From NCBI GenBank assembly GCA_937981555.1, contig CALJOK010000043.1, positions 62,001-126,000 on the forward strand: a stretch of DNA of 64,000 bases, given 5' to 3'. Below the pieces are notes generated by a model. It was not told the origin of the DNA and did not search any database. It worked only from the letters and a program-made list of their open reading frames with translations. Made by a program: the position numbers and the translations under genes. Shown piece after piece: positions 38,454-48,403 of the stretch (position 1 is the stretch's first letter; each line of letters begins with the position of its first letter). This DNA comes from an uncultured Saprospiraceae bacterium (GTDB taxonomy: Bacteria > Bacteroidota > Bacteroidia > Chitinophagales > Saprospiraceae).

Positions 38454-40040
38454 ATGGCAAGGAAACTCACCACATTTTCAAAATTATTAATAGTTCTAGT
38501 AATCGTCGCAATTCTTTTCTTTGGAATTACTTATTTGAGAGATAATGGATTCTTGGGAGATATGGGACAAGAGAATACAGAACAAGCAGATAATACAGGA
38601 TCCAGCACAAGTCCAAGTTCAACTAGTTCTAATTCAGGAAGTAGTTCATCAAAAGATGTGATCAAAGTCGGAGTAGTAACTTGGGGAGGATATGCAGGTG
38701 GACAATATTTTAACGAAGGATTTGAAGCATCTAAAAAATCTCGATTTTATAAAGACTATGGCTTTGAAGTAGAATTTAAAGTTTTAGATGATTTTGATGC
38801 TTCTCGGAATGCCTTCAAATCTGGAGACGTAGATTTACTTTGGGCAACTATTGATGCCTTCCCAACTGAGGTTGGTGGATTGTCTGATTTCGATCCAGTT
38901 GTCGTTTTTCAAGCAGATTGGTCTAGAGGAGGTGATGCAATTGTAGCTCGAAGAGGAATTACAAGTGTAGCAGATTTGAAAGGTAAAAAAATCGCAGTAG
39001 CGGAAATGACACCATCTCACTCATTTTTGATTTGGTTGATGGAAGCAGGTGGATTAACTGTAAACGATGTTGAAATTTTAGGACAACCAAGTGCAATTGA
39101 TGCAGCAGAAGTTTTTAAAAGTGGTCGATGTGATGCAGCGGTAGTTTGGAGTCCAGATGATATTTTGAGTTTGAAAGCAGTACCTGGAAGTAGAGTTTTA
39201 GAGAGTTCAAGATCAGCGGCATATATTATAGCAGATGTATTCTTTGCTAAAAGAGCATTCGTTGATGCGAACAAAGAAAAAGTTCGTCAGTTATACGAAG
39301 GTTGGATGAAAGGTGCAGCTGAAATTAATTCTAATACAAATTCTAGAAAAAAAGCAGCGGCTATTTTATCTGAAGAATTTACAGAAAGAGGAACTCCGTT
39401 GACTCCTGAAGAAGCTGATGAAATGATTGGAAATGTTCGATTAGCGACTCATGGTGATAACAAAAACTTCTTCCGATTGAATAGTGATTATAAAGGTATA
39501 GCAGGAGATGATTTGTATCGAAACATGACAGATAAGTATACTGACTTAAAATATATCGAAGGTCGTGTTCCAGCGTGGAGACAAATAGCTTATCCATCAT
39601 TGGTAAGTTCCACCACTTTAACTGATCCAGCCAACTTTGCTGAAAAAGCTAAAAACTATACCAAAGCAACAAAGGCAGAAGAAACTAAAACTGCCTTGGC
39701 GACCAAAGCTGTTAGTATCTCTTTCCGAACTGGAGAATTTCGATTAGATGATAATGCGAAATATATTATTGACAAAGAGTTTGTTGACATTGCAAAAGTC
39801 TTTAACTCTAGAATTCGAATCGAAGGAAATACGGATAATGTAGGAGGCGTTGCTAGTAACAAAGCACTTTCATTAAAACGAGCAAATGCGGTAGCTGACT
39901 ATTTAGTTACAGAGCACGGAATGCCTCGTAATCGTTTTGTCATTGTTGGAAATGGACCAAACAAACCTGTGGCAACTAATGATACAGATAAAGGTCGAGC
40001 GAAAAATAGAAGAACTGATTTTGAATTACTCGCGGAGTAA
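38454..40040 (+). CDS. Inner-membrane-anchored ABC substrate-binding protein (SsuA/TauA/NMT1-like) fused to C-terminal OmpA domain
   Basis: N-terminal TM; Ser-rich linker; VGVVTWGGYAGGQYFNEGFEASKKSRFYKDYGFEVEFKVLDDFDASRNAFKSGDVDLLWATID; OmpA: RIEGNTDNVGGVASNKALSLKRANAVADYLVTEHGMPRNRFVIVGNGPNKPVATNDTDKGRAKNRRTDF. Confidence 0.92.
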   Translation: MARKLTTFSKLLIVLVIVAILFFGITYLRDNGFLGDMGQENTEQADNTGSSTSPSSTSSNSGSSSSKDVIKVGVVTWGGYAGGQYFNEGFEASKKSRFYKDYGFEVEFKVLDDFDASRNAFKSGDVDLLWATIDAFPTEVGGLSDFDPVVVFQADWSRGGDAIVARRGITSVADLKGKKIAVAEMTPSHSFLIWLMEAGGLTVNDVEILGQPSAIDAAEVFKSGRCDAAVVWSPDDILSLKAVPGSRVLESSRSAAYIIADVFFAKRAFVDANKEKVRQLYEGWMKGAAEINSNTNSRKKAAAILSEEFTERGTPLTPEEADEMIGNVRLATHGDNKNFFRLNSDYKGIAGDDLYRNMTDKYTDLKYIEGRVPAWRQIAYPSLVSSTTLTDPANFAEKAKNYTKATKAEETKTALATKAVSISFRTGEFRLDDNAKYIIDKEFVDIAKVFNSRIRIEGNTDNVGGVASNKALSLKRANAVADYLVTEHGMPRNRFVIVGNGPNKPVATNDTDKGRAKNRRTDFELLAE

Positions 40041-40054
40041 AAACTAAACAGACC

Positions 40055-40092
40055 TAGCGGTGTTAGCGTTTTAGGCGCTAACACCGCTTACT
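40055..40092. terminator. Hairpin, 'GTGTTAGCGC...GCGCTAACAC' family
   Basis: tagcggtgttagcgttttaggcgctaacaccgctta. Confidence 0.7.
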
Positions 40093-40108
40093 TTTTATAA
40101 AAAATAAT

Positions 40109-41227
40109 ATGGAATTATTCAAACTCCGTGGTGATCTTAGTCGTTCAAATAGTCTTATTTTAGGACTAGTTGGATTTGTAATATTAATTATCGTTTGGTG
40201 GGCAGTTGCAGAAATGCTTTCTATTAAACGTCCAGTTATTGAAGGTTTTGATACGCGATTAGAATCTTCAATTGGAAAAGATCCCGCAGTTCATAAATTA
40301 TATTTAGATTCGATTGCAAAAGTAGATTCAATCAATTTTGCCAATGCAACTGAGTTTGAAAAAGTCTATCCATTATTTCCCACACCACTTCAAGTCGTTC
40401 AATCATTTCCAGAACTGATCAAAAAAGATGAGTTAGTACAGCAAACAGGAAGATCACTTTGGCTCAATATTCAAGGATATTTTTGGGCGATTTTCATTGC
40501 CGTTCCACTTGGATTTTTGATTGGGTTGTTTCCACTTTTTAGAGGATTGTTTAGTAAGCAGGTTGATGCGATGCGATTTTTACCGTTGACGGCTTTGACT
40601 GGGTTGTTTATTATTTGGTTTGGAATTGAAGATCAAATGAAGATTGCTTTCTTGGCATTTGGTATTTTAGTTTACCTTTTGCCTGTTGTGTCGCAACGAG
40701 TTTTTGAAGTGGCAGATGTTTATTTAAAAACTGTTTTTACACTTGGTGCTACAGATTGGCAAACGATTAAGACTGTTTATTTTCCTTCAGTCATGTCTAA
40801 ATTGATGGATGATATTCGAGTGCTGACTGCGATTTCTTGGACTTATATTATTATTGCAGAGTTGCTAAATCGGCAAGGTGGAATCGGTTCGTTGATGTAC
40901 ATCAAGGCTCGACAAGGGCAAATCGAAAAAGTATTTGCAGGACTAATCGTCATCATTATTATTGGATTTTTGCAAGATCGAATTTTCCAATTTATAGATA
41001 AAAGAATTTTCCCACATAAATATTCTAGCACTCAACCAACGGGATTAAAAGAATCTCAATCAGGAATACTTTTAGTTTTAGGAGGTGTTTTATTTGCGTT
41101 GTTGTTGCAAGTGATTTTGCCAAATGCGGGTTGGATTATGGGATCGTTGTTGCCGGTGATTTTGATTGGGGGAGTGTTGTTTGTTTTATATGGGGAGTTT
41201 AAGATTGCGCAGAATACTAAAGCTTAG
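40109..41227 (+). CDS. ABC transporter permease (SsuC/TauC type)
   Basis: VQQTGRSLWLNIQGYFWAIFIAVPLGFLIGLF; RFLPLTALTGLFIIWFGI; FTLGATDWQTIKTVYFPSVMSKLMDDIRVLTAISWTYIIIAELL. Confidence 0.92.
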   Translation: MELFKLRGDLSRSNSLILGLVGFVILIIVWWAVAEMLSIKRPVIEGFDTRLESSIGKDPAVHKLYLDSIAKVDSINFANATEFEKVYPLFPTPLQVVQSFPELIKKDELVQQTGRSLWLNIQGYFWAIFIAVPLGFLIGLFPLFRGLFSKQVDAMRFLPLTALTGLFIIWFGIEDQMKIAFLAFGILVYLLPVVSQRVFEVADVYLKTVFTLGATDWQTIKTVYFPSVMSKLMDDIRVLTAISWTYIIIAELLNRQGGIGSLMYIKARQGQIEKVFAGLIVIIIIGFLQDRIFQFIDKRIFPHKYSSTQPTGLKESQSGILLVLGGVLFALLLQVILPNAGWIMGSLLPVILIGGVLFVLYGEFKIAQNTKA

Positions 41228-41239
41228 AAATAGAAAATT

Positions 41240-41842
41240 ATGAAATGGAAAACAAGCACAATAATTACTATTTTAATTTTTTCCATTGGAGTCGTTGTGT
41301 TTACTCAATACGAAAAGAAAAATAAGATTTCAGTTTTAGAAGATACAATGGATGACAGGGTTGAGGAAAGAGTGATTTTTGAGAAAACAGAATTAAATAG
41401 AAAATATGAAACTCGGATTAAGAGTTGTGAAGAACTTAATCAAGCACAGCAAGAAGAAATTAATGAATTAAAAGAGCAAATTAAATTTATTCGAAATGGA
41501 GGCGAAAACGAATATTACATAAAGCAATTAAAATTAAATTCTAAAAAGGTTTTAGAAAAAATTAAAATAAGAAAAGGAGAAGTTTATAAACATGAGAAAT
41601 CTGGAATAGTAGTTTATGTAAGAAGAGATTTTTATGAAGACCAAATTTACCTAAATATTACTTTACCAAATGAACAAACTCAAGAAAAAGATTGGTTAAC
41701 GGGCAAGTATTACTATTATTGGAATTCTCAGGAAAATGAACTTAGCGAAATAATTCCAACTTTCATTGGAGATGAATTTATTGAAATAGAATGGACTTAT
41801 TATAAAGCAAATCAAGGTACAATAGGTGACTCAATTAAATAA
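41240..41842 (+). CDS. Hypothetical single-TM coiled-coil protein
   Basis: N-terminal TM STIITILIFSIGVVVFTQY, then helical region; lies between permease and ATPase genes. Confidence 0.6.
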   Translation: MKWKTSTIITILIFSIGVVVFTQYEKKNKISVLEDTMDDRVEERVIFEKTELNRKYETRIKSCEELNQAQQEEINELKEQIKFIRNGGENEYYIKQLKLNSKKVLEKIKIRKGEVYKHEKSGIVVYVRRDFYEDQIYLNITLPNEQTQEKDWLTGKYYYYWNSQENELSEIIPTFIGDEFIEIEWTYYKANQGTIGDSIK

Positions 41843-41853
41843 AAAAAATAAGA

Positions 41854-42657
41854 ATGCCTAATTTTCAAGATACAGAACTAGACAACATCATCGAAATGCG
41901 AGGCATGGGTCAAAGCTATGATGGAGGAAAAAACTTTATCATCAAAGACTTAGATTTTTTGGTGGAGGACAAACCTGCCCAAGGTCAGTTTATCGTAATT
42001 TTAGGAATGTCTGGTTGCGGAAAATCAACGCTATTAAGATACGTCGCTGGGTTGCAAGAACCAACCGAAGGCAAATTATTACTCAAAGATAAACGCATCG
42101 GAAAGGACAATCGAGTGAGTATGGTTTTCCAACAATACTCTTCCTTGCCATGGTTGTCAGTTTTAGATAATGTCGGTTTAGCATTAAAATATAAGGGTGT
42201 TTCCAAAGCGGAACGAGATGCCAAGGCGATGGAACTCATCACTAAAGTTGGGCTCGCAGGTCACGAACATAAATACGCGCAGTATCCAACATTGTCAGGT
42301 GGTCAGTTGCAAAGAGTTGCGATTGCGAGAAGTTTATTGGCGAATTCTGATATACTTTTGATGGACGAACCCTTTGGTGCTTTGGATGTTAGCACACGAT
42401 TGCAGATGCAAGATTTATTGTTGGATATTTGGAATGAATATCATCCGACGATAGTTTTTGTAACGCATGATATACCCGAAGCTGTTTATTTGGCAGATGA
42501 AATTTATATTATGAAGTCGGCGCCTTCTCGATTTGTGGAACACATACATGTTGATTTACCCTTGAAGCGAGATCGTTCAACGAAGCGAGATCCAAGATAT
42601 ATTGAGTTAGTTCAGCAAGTGGAAGATACGATGATCCGAGTTGCAGAAATGGGGTAA
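41854..42657 (+). CDS. ABC transporter ATP-binding protein (SsuB/TauB type)
   Basis: ILGMSGCGKSTLLRYVAGL; LSGGQLQRVAIARSLLANSDILLMDEPFGALD; FVTHDIPEAVYLADE. Confidence 0.96.
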   Translation: MPNFQDTELDNIIEMRGMGQSYDGGKNFIIKDLDFLVEDKPAQGQFIVILGMSGCGKSTLLRYVAGLQEPTEGKLLLKDKRIGKDNRVSMVFQQYSSLPWLSVLDNVGLALKYKGVSKAERDAKAMELITKVGLAGHEHKYAQYPTLSGGQLQRVAIARSLLANSDILLMDEPFGALDVSTRLQMQDLLLDIWNEYHPTIVFVTHDIPEAVYLADEIYIMKSAPSRFVEHIHVDLPLKRDRSTKRDPRYIELVQQVEDTMIRVAEMG

Positions 42658-42692
42658 GAGTTTAGAAAATAAATGGAAAATCATCTTCCTCA

Positions 42693-43526
42693 ATGACGAT
42701 AATCGAAACGTTTGATTTTGAAGAAATAAAAGGATTTAAGTTTGGTTATTCTCCCTTCGGAAAACCTAAATTGTATTCTCACATCTATTTTATTGATGGA
42801 TTAATGATTGACACCGGTCATACCAAAATGGCTAGCAAAATATTTAATCACGTCAAAGACCTTCCTGTAAAACAAATTTTTATCACTCATCATCATGAAG
42901 ATCATTCTGGAAATATTGCCAGAATGCAAGGTCATTTTAATTGTCCGATCTATGCTTCCAAATTGTGTAGTGAAATGATGAAGTCTCCACCTTCAATAAG
43001 TTTCGCGCAAAAAATGTCTTGGGGGAATCGACCTGCTTACAAAAAGATAATTCCGCAATCAGATTTTTTGGAAACGGAGAATTACAAATTTGAAATAATT
43101 CCTATTCCTGGTCATGCAGCTGATATGGTGGCACTTTATGAGCCCAAGAGAAAATGGTTGTTCTCTTCTGATTTGTATGTGAACTCTTACATCGCCTATT
43201 TTTTGGAAAATGAAAGTACCTCTGAACAAATCAAATCGATAAAAAGAATCTTGGAATTAGACTTTGACGTTTTGCTTTGTGGACACAATCCACAGTTTAA
43301 AAATGGGAAGGCTAAACTCAAAAAGAAATTATTATTTTTGGAAAAATTCTTTGAGTTAGTTTCGAATTTATACGAAAAGAATTACTCGGCAGAACAGATT
43401 TTTAAAGAATTGAAATTAAAAGAGTTCTGGTATGTGAGGATGATGTCGAATGGACATTTGTCAAAAATGAATATGGTCAAGTCAGTCATCCGAGATATTG
43501 AAAATGAAATGAAGATTAGTCAATAA
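42693..43526 (+). CDS. MBL-fold metallo-hydrolase
   Basis: IFITHHHEDHSGNIARM; IIPIPGHAADMVALYEP; WLFSSDLYV. Confidence 0.93.
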   Translation: MTIIETFDFEEIKGFKFGYSPFGKPKLYSHIYFIDGLMIDTGHTKMASKIFNHVKDLPVKQIFITHHHEDHSGNIARMQGHFNCPIYASKLCSEMMKSPPSISFAQKMSWGNRPAYKKIIPQSDFLETENYKFEIIPIPGHAADMVALYEPKRKWLFSSDLYVNSYIAYFLENESTSEQIKSIKRILELDFDVLLCGHNPQFKNGKAKLKKKLLFLEKFFELVSNLYEKNYSAEQIFKELKLKEFWYVRMMSNGHLSKMNMVKSVIRDIENEMKISQ

Positions 43527-44229
43527 TTTCAAATCTCATAAAATCCATCCAACCATTTTCCTTCGTTTCATCTGCTAATTTTATCGGAGTTAATTGATGA
43601 GTGATATTTTGCTGATTCCCATCTTTATTTTTTAGAAAAACAAAATCTCCCGCTATTAATTTTCGTTGGAAAATAACTTCCGTTGAATTATCATCCATGC
43701 GTTCCAATATCTGAGATTCTCCTCCTTTAATATTTTCTTGCTGCAAGATTATAGTGGAACCTTCAAAATTAGGATTCTCGAATGCAATCATCTTCTCCAT
43801 TCCTTGAGAAATTTTTTCTCTAATAAATTGAATTTCAATTTTTACGAAATCCTGCGGTAATTCGCTTTTGATAAATTTATAGAATTGTGAAAACACCGAT
43901 CCAAAAAGATGATGAATCGGCTTGGTTCGAAATTCTTTATTGAAAAAATAATTAATGGGAAAATTAGTATCCTCCTCTTTTTCTATAAAAAGTCGAAGAC
44001 CTTTTGAGGAGACCTTAAATTCAATGCTAGCATTTTTTCTCAACGAAATTTTTTCGGAGGCATTTTTCTCCCAAGGCAGTTCATCAAAAAACTCAATAAA
44101 AGTTTTTACGAATAATTCAGGTTGAATATAAAAATATTTTAAATTACTCATCTGAACTATCGAATTGATAGGTCTACCAATCTTATTAGAAATTGTTACT
44201 TGAGAAAGTGGAAATTTTTTATTCTTCAT
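43516..44229 (-). CDS. Hypothetical protein
   Basis: 237-aa ORF, convergent with the MBL-fold gene and overlapping it by 11 nt. Confidence 0.65.
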   Translation of the reverse strand: MKNKKFPLSQVTISNKIGRPINSIVQMSNLKYFYIQPELFVKTFIEFFDELPWEKNASEKISLRKNASIEFKVSSKGLRLFIEKEEDTNFPINYFFNKEFRTKPIHHLFGSVFSQFYKFIKSELPQDFVKIEIQFIREKISQGMEKMIAFENPNFEGSTIILQQENIKGGESQILERMDDNSTEVIFQRKLIAGDFVFLKNKDGNQQNITHQLTPIKLADETKENGWMDFMRFEIID

Positions 44230-44251
44230 AATTTATGATCAAGCCCTTCTT

Positions 44252-44338
44252 TCAGTTTTTCAAAATGGGAATAAAAAATCCCTACTTTCAGTCTCGAAAA
44301 CGAAAGTAGGGATTTTTTTAGTCCCGTTTTTGAAAAAC
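44252..44338. terminator. Nested terminator-like palindrome
   Basis: tttttcaaaatgggaataaaaaatccctactttc...gaaagtagggatttttttagtcccgtttttgaaaaa. Confidence 0.8.
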
Positions 44339-44349
44339 GAAAATATTGA

Positions 44350-44718
44350 CTAGAGTAATTTTTTTAAGACACGCATTAGATTTTGTTCTAGCAAACTAAA
44401 TTCGCCATCTGCCATGAATTCTTTTTTCATCAAGTCTAATAATTCATTAGTCCTGTCAGCAGTTGGGAAATATAAACCTTTGTAGGACAGGATTAAATTA
44501 ATCTTATTAATGTCAGACATGGAATGATATTCCTTCCAAATTTCTTCGTAGGTTTCTTCATTTACTTTTTGCAAAATTGCTTCCTTTTCTTCAGAAGTAA
44601 CTTTCAAATCTGCTGATGCAGCATAGAGCATTAGAAATGCTGAAAATTCTTGGAAATTCCACTTTGGGTGATCATTCATGTGTGTTTGTTTTTTTGTAAA
44701 AGTAAATATTTTTTCCAA
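44350..44718 (-). CDS. TerB-like small helical protein
   Basis: FLMLYAASADLKVTSEEKEAILQKV...MKKEFMADGEFSLLEQNLMRVLKKLL: paired 'aDgxxxxxExxxi' signatures typical of TerB-like folds. Confidence 0.6.
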   Translation of the reverse strand: MEKIFTFTKKQTHMNDHPKWNFQEFSAFLMLYAASADLKVTSEEKEAILQKVNEETYEEIWKEYHSMSDINKINLILSYKGLYFPTADRTNELLDLMKKEFMADGEFSLLEQNLMRVLKKLL

Positions 44719-44982
44719 AAAAATATAGAAGAATAATTTTAGATATAAAAGGGGATTGGAATAGGTGAAATTAAAAATTACTCCTACTACTATTTAAGAA
44801 AAGATAGTGATTCTTGTCGATTAGATCTACTACAATATTAACCTAAGTTTCAATTGTTTTATCCCGAAGGGAAGAGGAATTTTTATTTTCGTATAATGAT
44901 TTTTTATAATAAAATAAAATCTAGATTTTGTCCTGAGATAGCAACAAGTTCTATTTAAAATACTTATTTTTGTATCCTTTCG

Positions 44983-47900
44983 TTGTTATTTCATCAAAAC
45001 ATAAAGTCTATTATATACAACTCACTTTTTCACGACGTGCGAGGATCAATTATTACTTTTCTAATGTTGCTTTTTGGAAGTTCACTTTTTGCTCAAGTTG
45101 GCAAAGTGAATAAGGAAACATTTTTTCCTGTAAAAATAAATAAGCAATGGGGAATGATGAATTCCAAGGGGAAGGTTGTAATTCAACCTCAGTATGATGC
45201 CATCGGAGAATTTAAAGAATATGGCTATGCGGTTATGCAACGTAATGATAGAGTTGGTTTGGTCAATAAATATGGTCGAGAAGTTCTACCGCCTGAATAT
45301 GACGATATCAAAATTTTAGATTCATTACTCTTTGCCGTTTTGGATGTGTCGGATTGGAAAGTGGTTAATGTAGCAGGGGAAGTAATTTTGAATAATGGTT
45401 ACGAGCAAGTTCATATTTGGAAAAGGAAGTTTATTGGGTTTAGGCAAAATAGAAAATGGGGAGTAGCGAATATCGAGGGTGAAATAATTACTAGTCCAAA
45501 ATATGATGAAATAGAACTCTTGGACAATGAATTCTTTCAAACTAAAATCAATGATAAATTAGGTTTGCTATCCACCGATGGAGAAGAAATTTTAGCCAAC
45601 GAATCTTCCCAAATTGAAATATATAACTCCGAACTTTTCTTTTTTCAAAAAAATAAAAAATGGGGCGCGGTCAATCAAAAAGGCCAACAATTAATTCGCC
45701 CATCCTTCCAATCCTTTTTTACCCTTTCCGATAATTTTATTAAACTCATTGCCAATAGTCGGGTGTATTTATATTCGGTTCCAAAAGAAAAGATTATCAC
45801 TAAAGGACAATATGAAACTTATTATACTTTTTCCAAAAAACAAGTTTTGTGTAAAAATAATCGCAAACTAGGTTTGATTGATTGGTTTGGAAAAGCATTG
45901 TTAGATGTAAAATATGACGAGATTCAATCTTATGGAAATAATCAATTTCGAGCAAGCATCAAAGGTAAATGGGGAGTGGTTGCTGCAGGGGATCAAATCA
46001 TTGTTCCATTCGAGTATGATTATATCGCACCATTAAAATCAAAAATGTGTGTGGTCAAAAAAAATGGAAAATTAGGAATAGTTAGCATAGATGGTAAAGA
46101 ACAAGTACATCCTAAATTTGATAAAATTAGCATCAAAGAAAATAAAGCAGAGGCTTATCAAAATGATGTTTTTACGATCCTCACATTTGACAAAAATGGA
46201 AATCTACAAGGAGAGGATGAATTTCAGAATCATGTAAAATTAAAAATTGGAGGAAAGAAAAGTAAAAATATTTCCGAGAATTCAATTGATAAAAATGATT
46301 ATCAATTAGATCAATTTGAATGGTACTATGATGCCAAGCAAGATAAGTGGGGATTGCGAAAACTAGAAGATGGAAGTGTGCATATCGAACCAGTTTTTGA
46401 TTGGATTAGAATGGAGCGGGATATTAATTTTACGTTGGTAGGGATTGAAAAATGGAATAAGTATTCTTTTGATCGAACGAATTATCGGTTCGATATGGTT
46501 TTTGGATTAGTTAATAATGAGAATGGATTGCTCGTAACTCCGGTTGAATTATTAGATGTTCGACTCTCAGATTTTCAAGAGGGGAATCCTACCGCACGAG
46601 TTGTTTTTTCAAATGGGACACATGGTTTAGTGGCTAAAAATGGAGCTTACCTTGCAAAAGATTATGCATTCATTGATGACTTCCAAAATGGAATTGCTCG
46701 AATGAGTATGCGTGGGAAATTGTCAGGGAATTTGAAAAATAAAAATCAAAGTTTAGGGAAAGTCAAAGATTACTTAAGTGCGATTTTGTCACCAAACTAT
46801 ATGACTGATTATACGGATCATGACAAAGAATTTAGAAATGAGGCAGAGTTGACTTGTCATAATTGTGAGTGGGGATATATTGATACAAGCGGTACGATTG
46901 CAGTTACGCCTAAATATAATTTTGTTGGAGAGATGGTTAACAATATTGGGATTGTAGAGAAAGGAGCTAAAATTGGAGCAATTGATGCTTCCGGAAATGT
47001 ATTGTTATCATGTGAATATGACCGTATTCATTTTTTGGAAAAAACGGATAACCAGATTTTGCAAGTCTATAAAAATGGATCAAAATATGGTTTGATTGAT
47101 ACCTTGGCAGAAGTGGCCGTTGATTTAAAATATGATGAAATAGGGGAGTTTAGTGAAAATCGATTAGCGGTTTTGAGAAAAGGACTTTGGGGGTTTACTA
47201 ACTTAGAAGGAGAGGAAATTATTTCTTGTAAATATCGAAAGGTTGGAAAATTTGAAGAAGGATATGCAGCTGCTCAGTTAGGCAACAAATGGGGATTTAT
47301 CGATCGCAAAGGGAATATTATTATTGAGTTTAAATATCGAAGAGTAGGGAATTTTAAAAATGGTTTAACCTGGGTCGCGACTTCTTCAGGAGTTGGATAT
47401 ATTAATGATAAAAGTGAAAAGATCATTATTCCAAAATTTGATAAAGCTTTTGATTTTGAAAATAATGTGGCGAGAGTAGTGGTCAATGGGAAGTTTGGAT
47501 TAATAAATAATTTGGGAGAATATTTTGTCAGACCAAAATATAATCACATCGGGGAGTTTAATGAAATTGGAGTTGCTATTGTCCAAACTGGGAATCAAAA
47601 AATCAGATATGGACTGATAAATCAAACAGGAGATTTAATTGGAAATACTCAATACAAAAAAATTCTACCTTTTAAAGAAGGCTTGGCTGCGGTTCAATAT
47701 AAAAATCGATATGGATTTATTGATGCTAAAGGTAATATTCAAATTGATGCTCAGTATTCGAAGGCTTCCAGTTTTTCAGAAGGCTTGGCTGCTGTTCAAA
47801 AAAACGGACAATGTGGTTACATTGATAAAACTGGAAAAGAAGTAATTCCGCTTACGTATTCTCGTTGCTTGGATTTTGAAGATGGAAAAGCTATTGTTTT

Positions 47901-48375
47901 TCAAGGGATGAGAAATGCAGGAGTAATTAGTAAAACGGGGGAAGAGATTATTTCACCAAGTATTAATGGTCTCGTTGGCTTCTCCAATAAGCGAGGATTA
48001 ATTCGAGATAGAAGTTGGAATTATTACTATATAACTGAGGAAGCAAGATTCTATGATGGATATTATGACTATGCTCAATCTTTTGAACATGGAATTGCTA
48101 TCGTACAAAAAAAAGGAAAATGGGGAATCATCAACCAAAATGGAATGCCCGTCATTACTCCAAAATATGATAAGATTGAACCTTTCCAAAATGGATTTGC
48201 AAAAGTCAGAATTAATGGATTTAGTGGGTTGACTAACTTGAAAGGAGAGCTAATTGTTTTGCCTGAATATGAGTTTATTAGTTATGTTGGAGAAGGATTA
48301 TTTAGAGTAGAGCAAGGTGATAAGATTGGATATTTCGACTCGATGGGAGAGTGGATTTGGAAATTGCAAAATTGA
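44983..48375 (+). CDS. Secreted WG (KWG)-repeat protein
   Basis: More than 15 repeats of type KWG.i(n/d).kGe.ii.pkYd.i..F..g.A.v (e.g. GKWGIINQNGMPVITPKYDKIEPFQNGFAKV); start codon uncertain (the track starts at TTG). Confidence 0.92.
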   Translation: MLFHQNIKSIIYNSLFHDVRGSIITFLMLLFGSSLFAQVGKVNKETFFPVKINKQWGMMNSKGKVVIQPQYDAIGEFKEYGYAVMQRNDRVGLVNKYGREVLPPEYDDIKILDSLLFAVLDVSDWKVVNVAGEVILNNGYEQVHIWKRKFIGFRQNRKWGVANIEGEIITSPKYDEIELLDNEFFQTKINDKLGLLSTDGEEILANESSQIEIYNSELFFFQKNKKWGAVNQKGQQLIRPSFQSFFTLSDNFIKLIANSRVYLYSVPKEKIITKGQYETYYTFSKKQVLCKNNRKLGLIDWFGKALLDVKYDEIQSYGNNQFRASIKGKWGVVAAGDQIIVPFEYDYIAPLKSKMCVVKKNGKLGIVSIDGKEQVHPKFDKISIKENKAEAYQNDVFTILTFDKNGNLQGEDEFQNHVKLKIGGKKSKNISENSIDKNDYQLDQFEWYYDAKQDKWGLRKLEDGSVHIEPVFDWIRMERDINFTLVGIEKWNKYSFDRTNYRFDMVFGLVNNENGLLVTPVELLDVRLSDFQEGNPTARVVFSNGTHGLVAKNGAYLAKDYAFIDDFQNGIARMSMRGKLSGNLKNKNQSLGKVKDYLSAILSPNYMTDYTDHDKEFRNEAELTCHNCEWGYIDTSGTIAVTPKYNFVGEMVNNIGIVEKGAKIGAIDASGNVLLSCEYDRIHFLEKTDNQILQVYKNGSKYGLIDTLAEVAVDLKYDEIGEFSENRLAVLRKGLWGFTNLEGEEIISCKYRKVGKFEEGYAAAQLGNKWGFIDRKGNIIIEFKYRRVGNFKNGLTWVATSSGVGYINDKSEKIIIPKFDKAFDFENNVARVVVNGKFGLINNLGEYFVRPKYNHIGEFNEIGVAIVQTGNQKIRYGLINQTGDLIGNTQYKKILPFKEGLAAVQYKNRYGFIDAKGNIQIDAQYSKASSFSEGLAAVQKNGQCGYIDKTGKEVIPLTYSRCLDFEDGKAIVFQGMRNAGVISKTGEEIISPSINGLVGFSNKRGLIRDRSWNYYYITEEARFYDGYYDYAQSFEHGIAIVQKKGKWGIINQNGMPVITPKYDKIEPFQNGFAKVRINGFSGLTNLKGELIVLPEYEFISYVGEGLFRVEQGDKIGYFDSMGEWIWKLQN

Positions 48376-48403
48376 TTTTTGATAAGAAATAAAAAACGAT
48401 ACA

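Noticed and set aside
38454-42657. Ordinary nitrate/taurine/sulfonate importer
   Set aside because: Not fully excluded, but the TM- and OmpA-tethered SBP and linked coiled-coil genes do not fit a simple importer; kept as an alternative explanation
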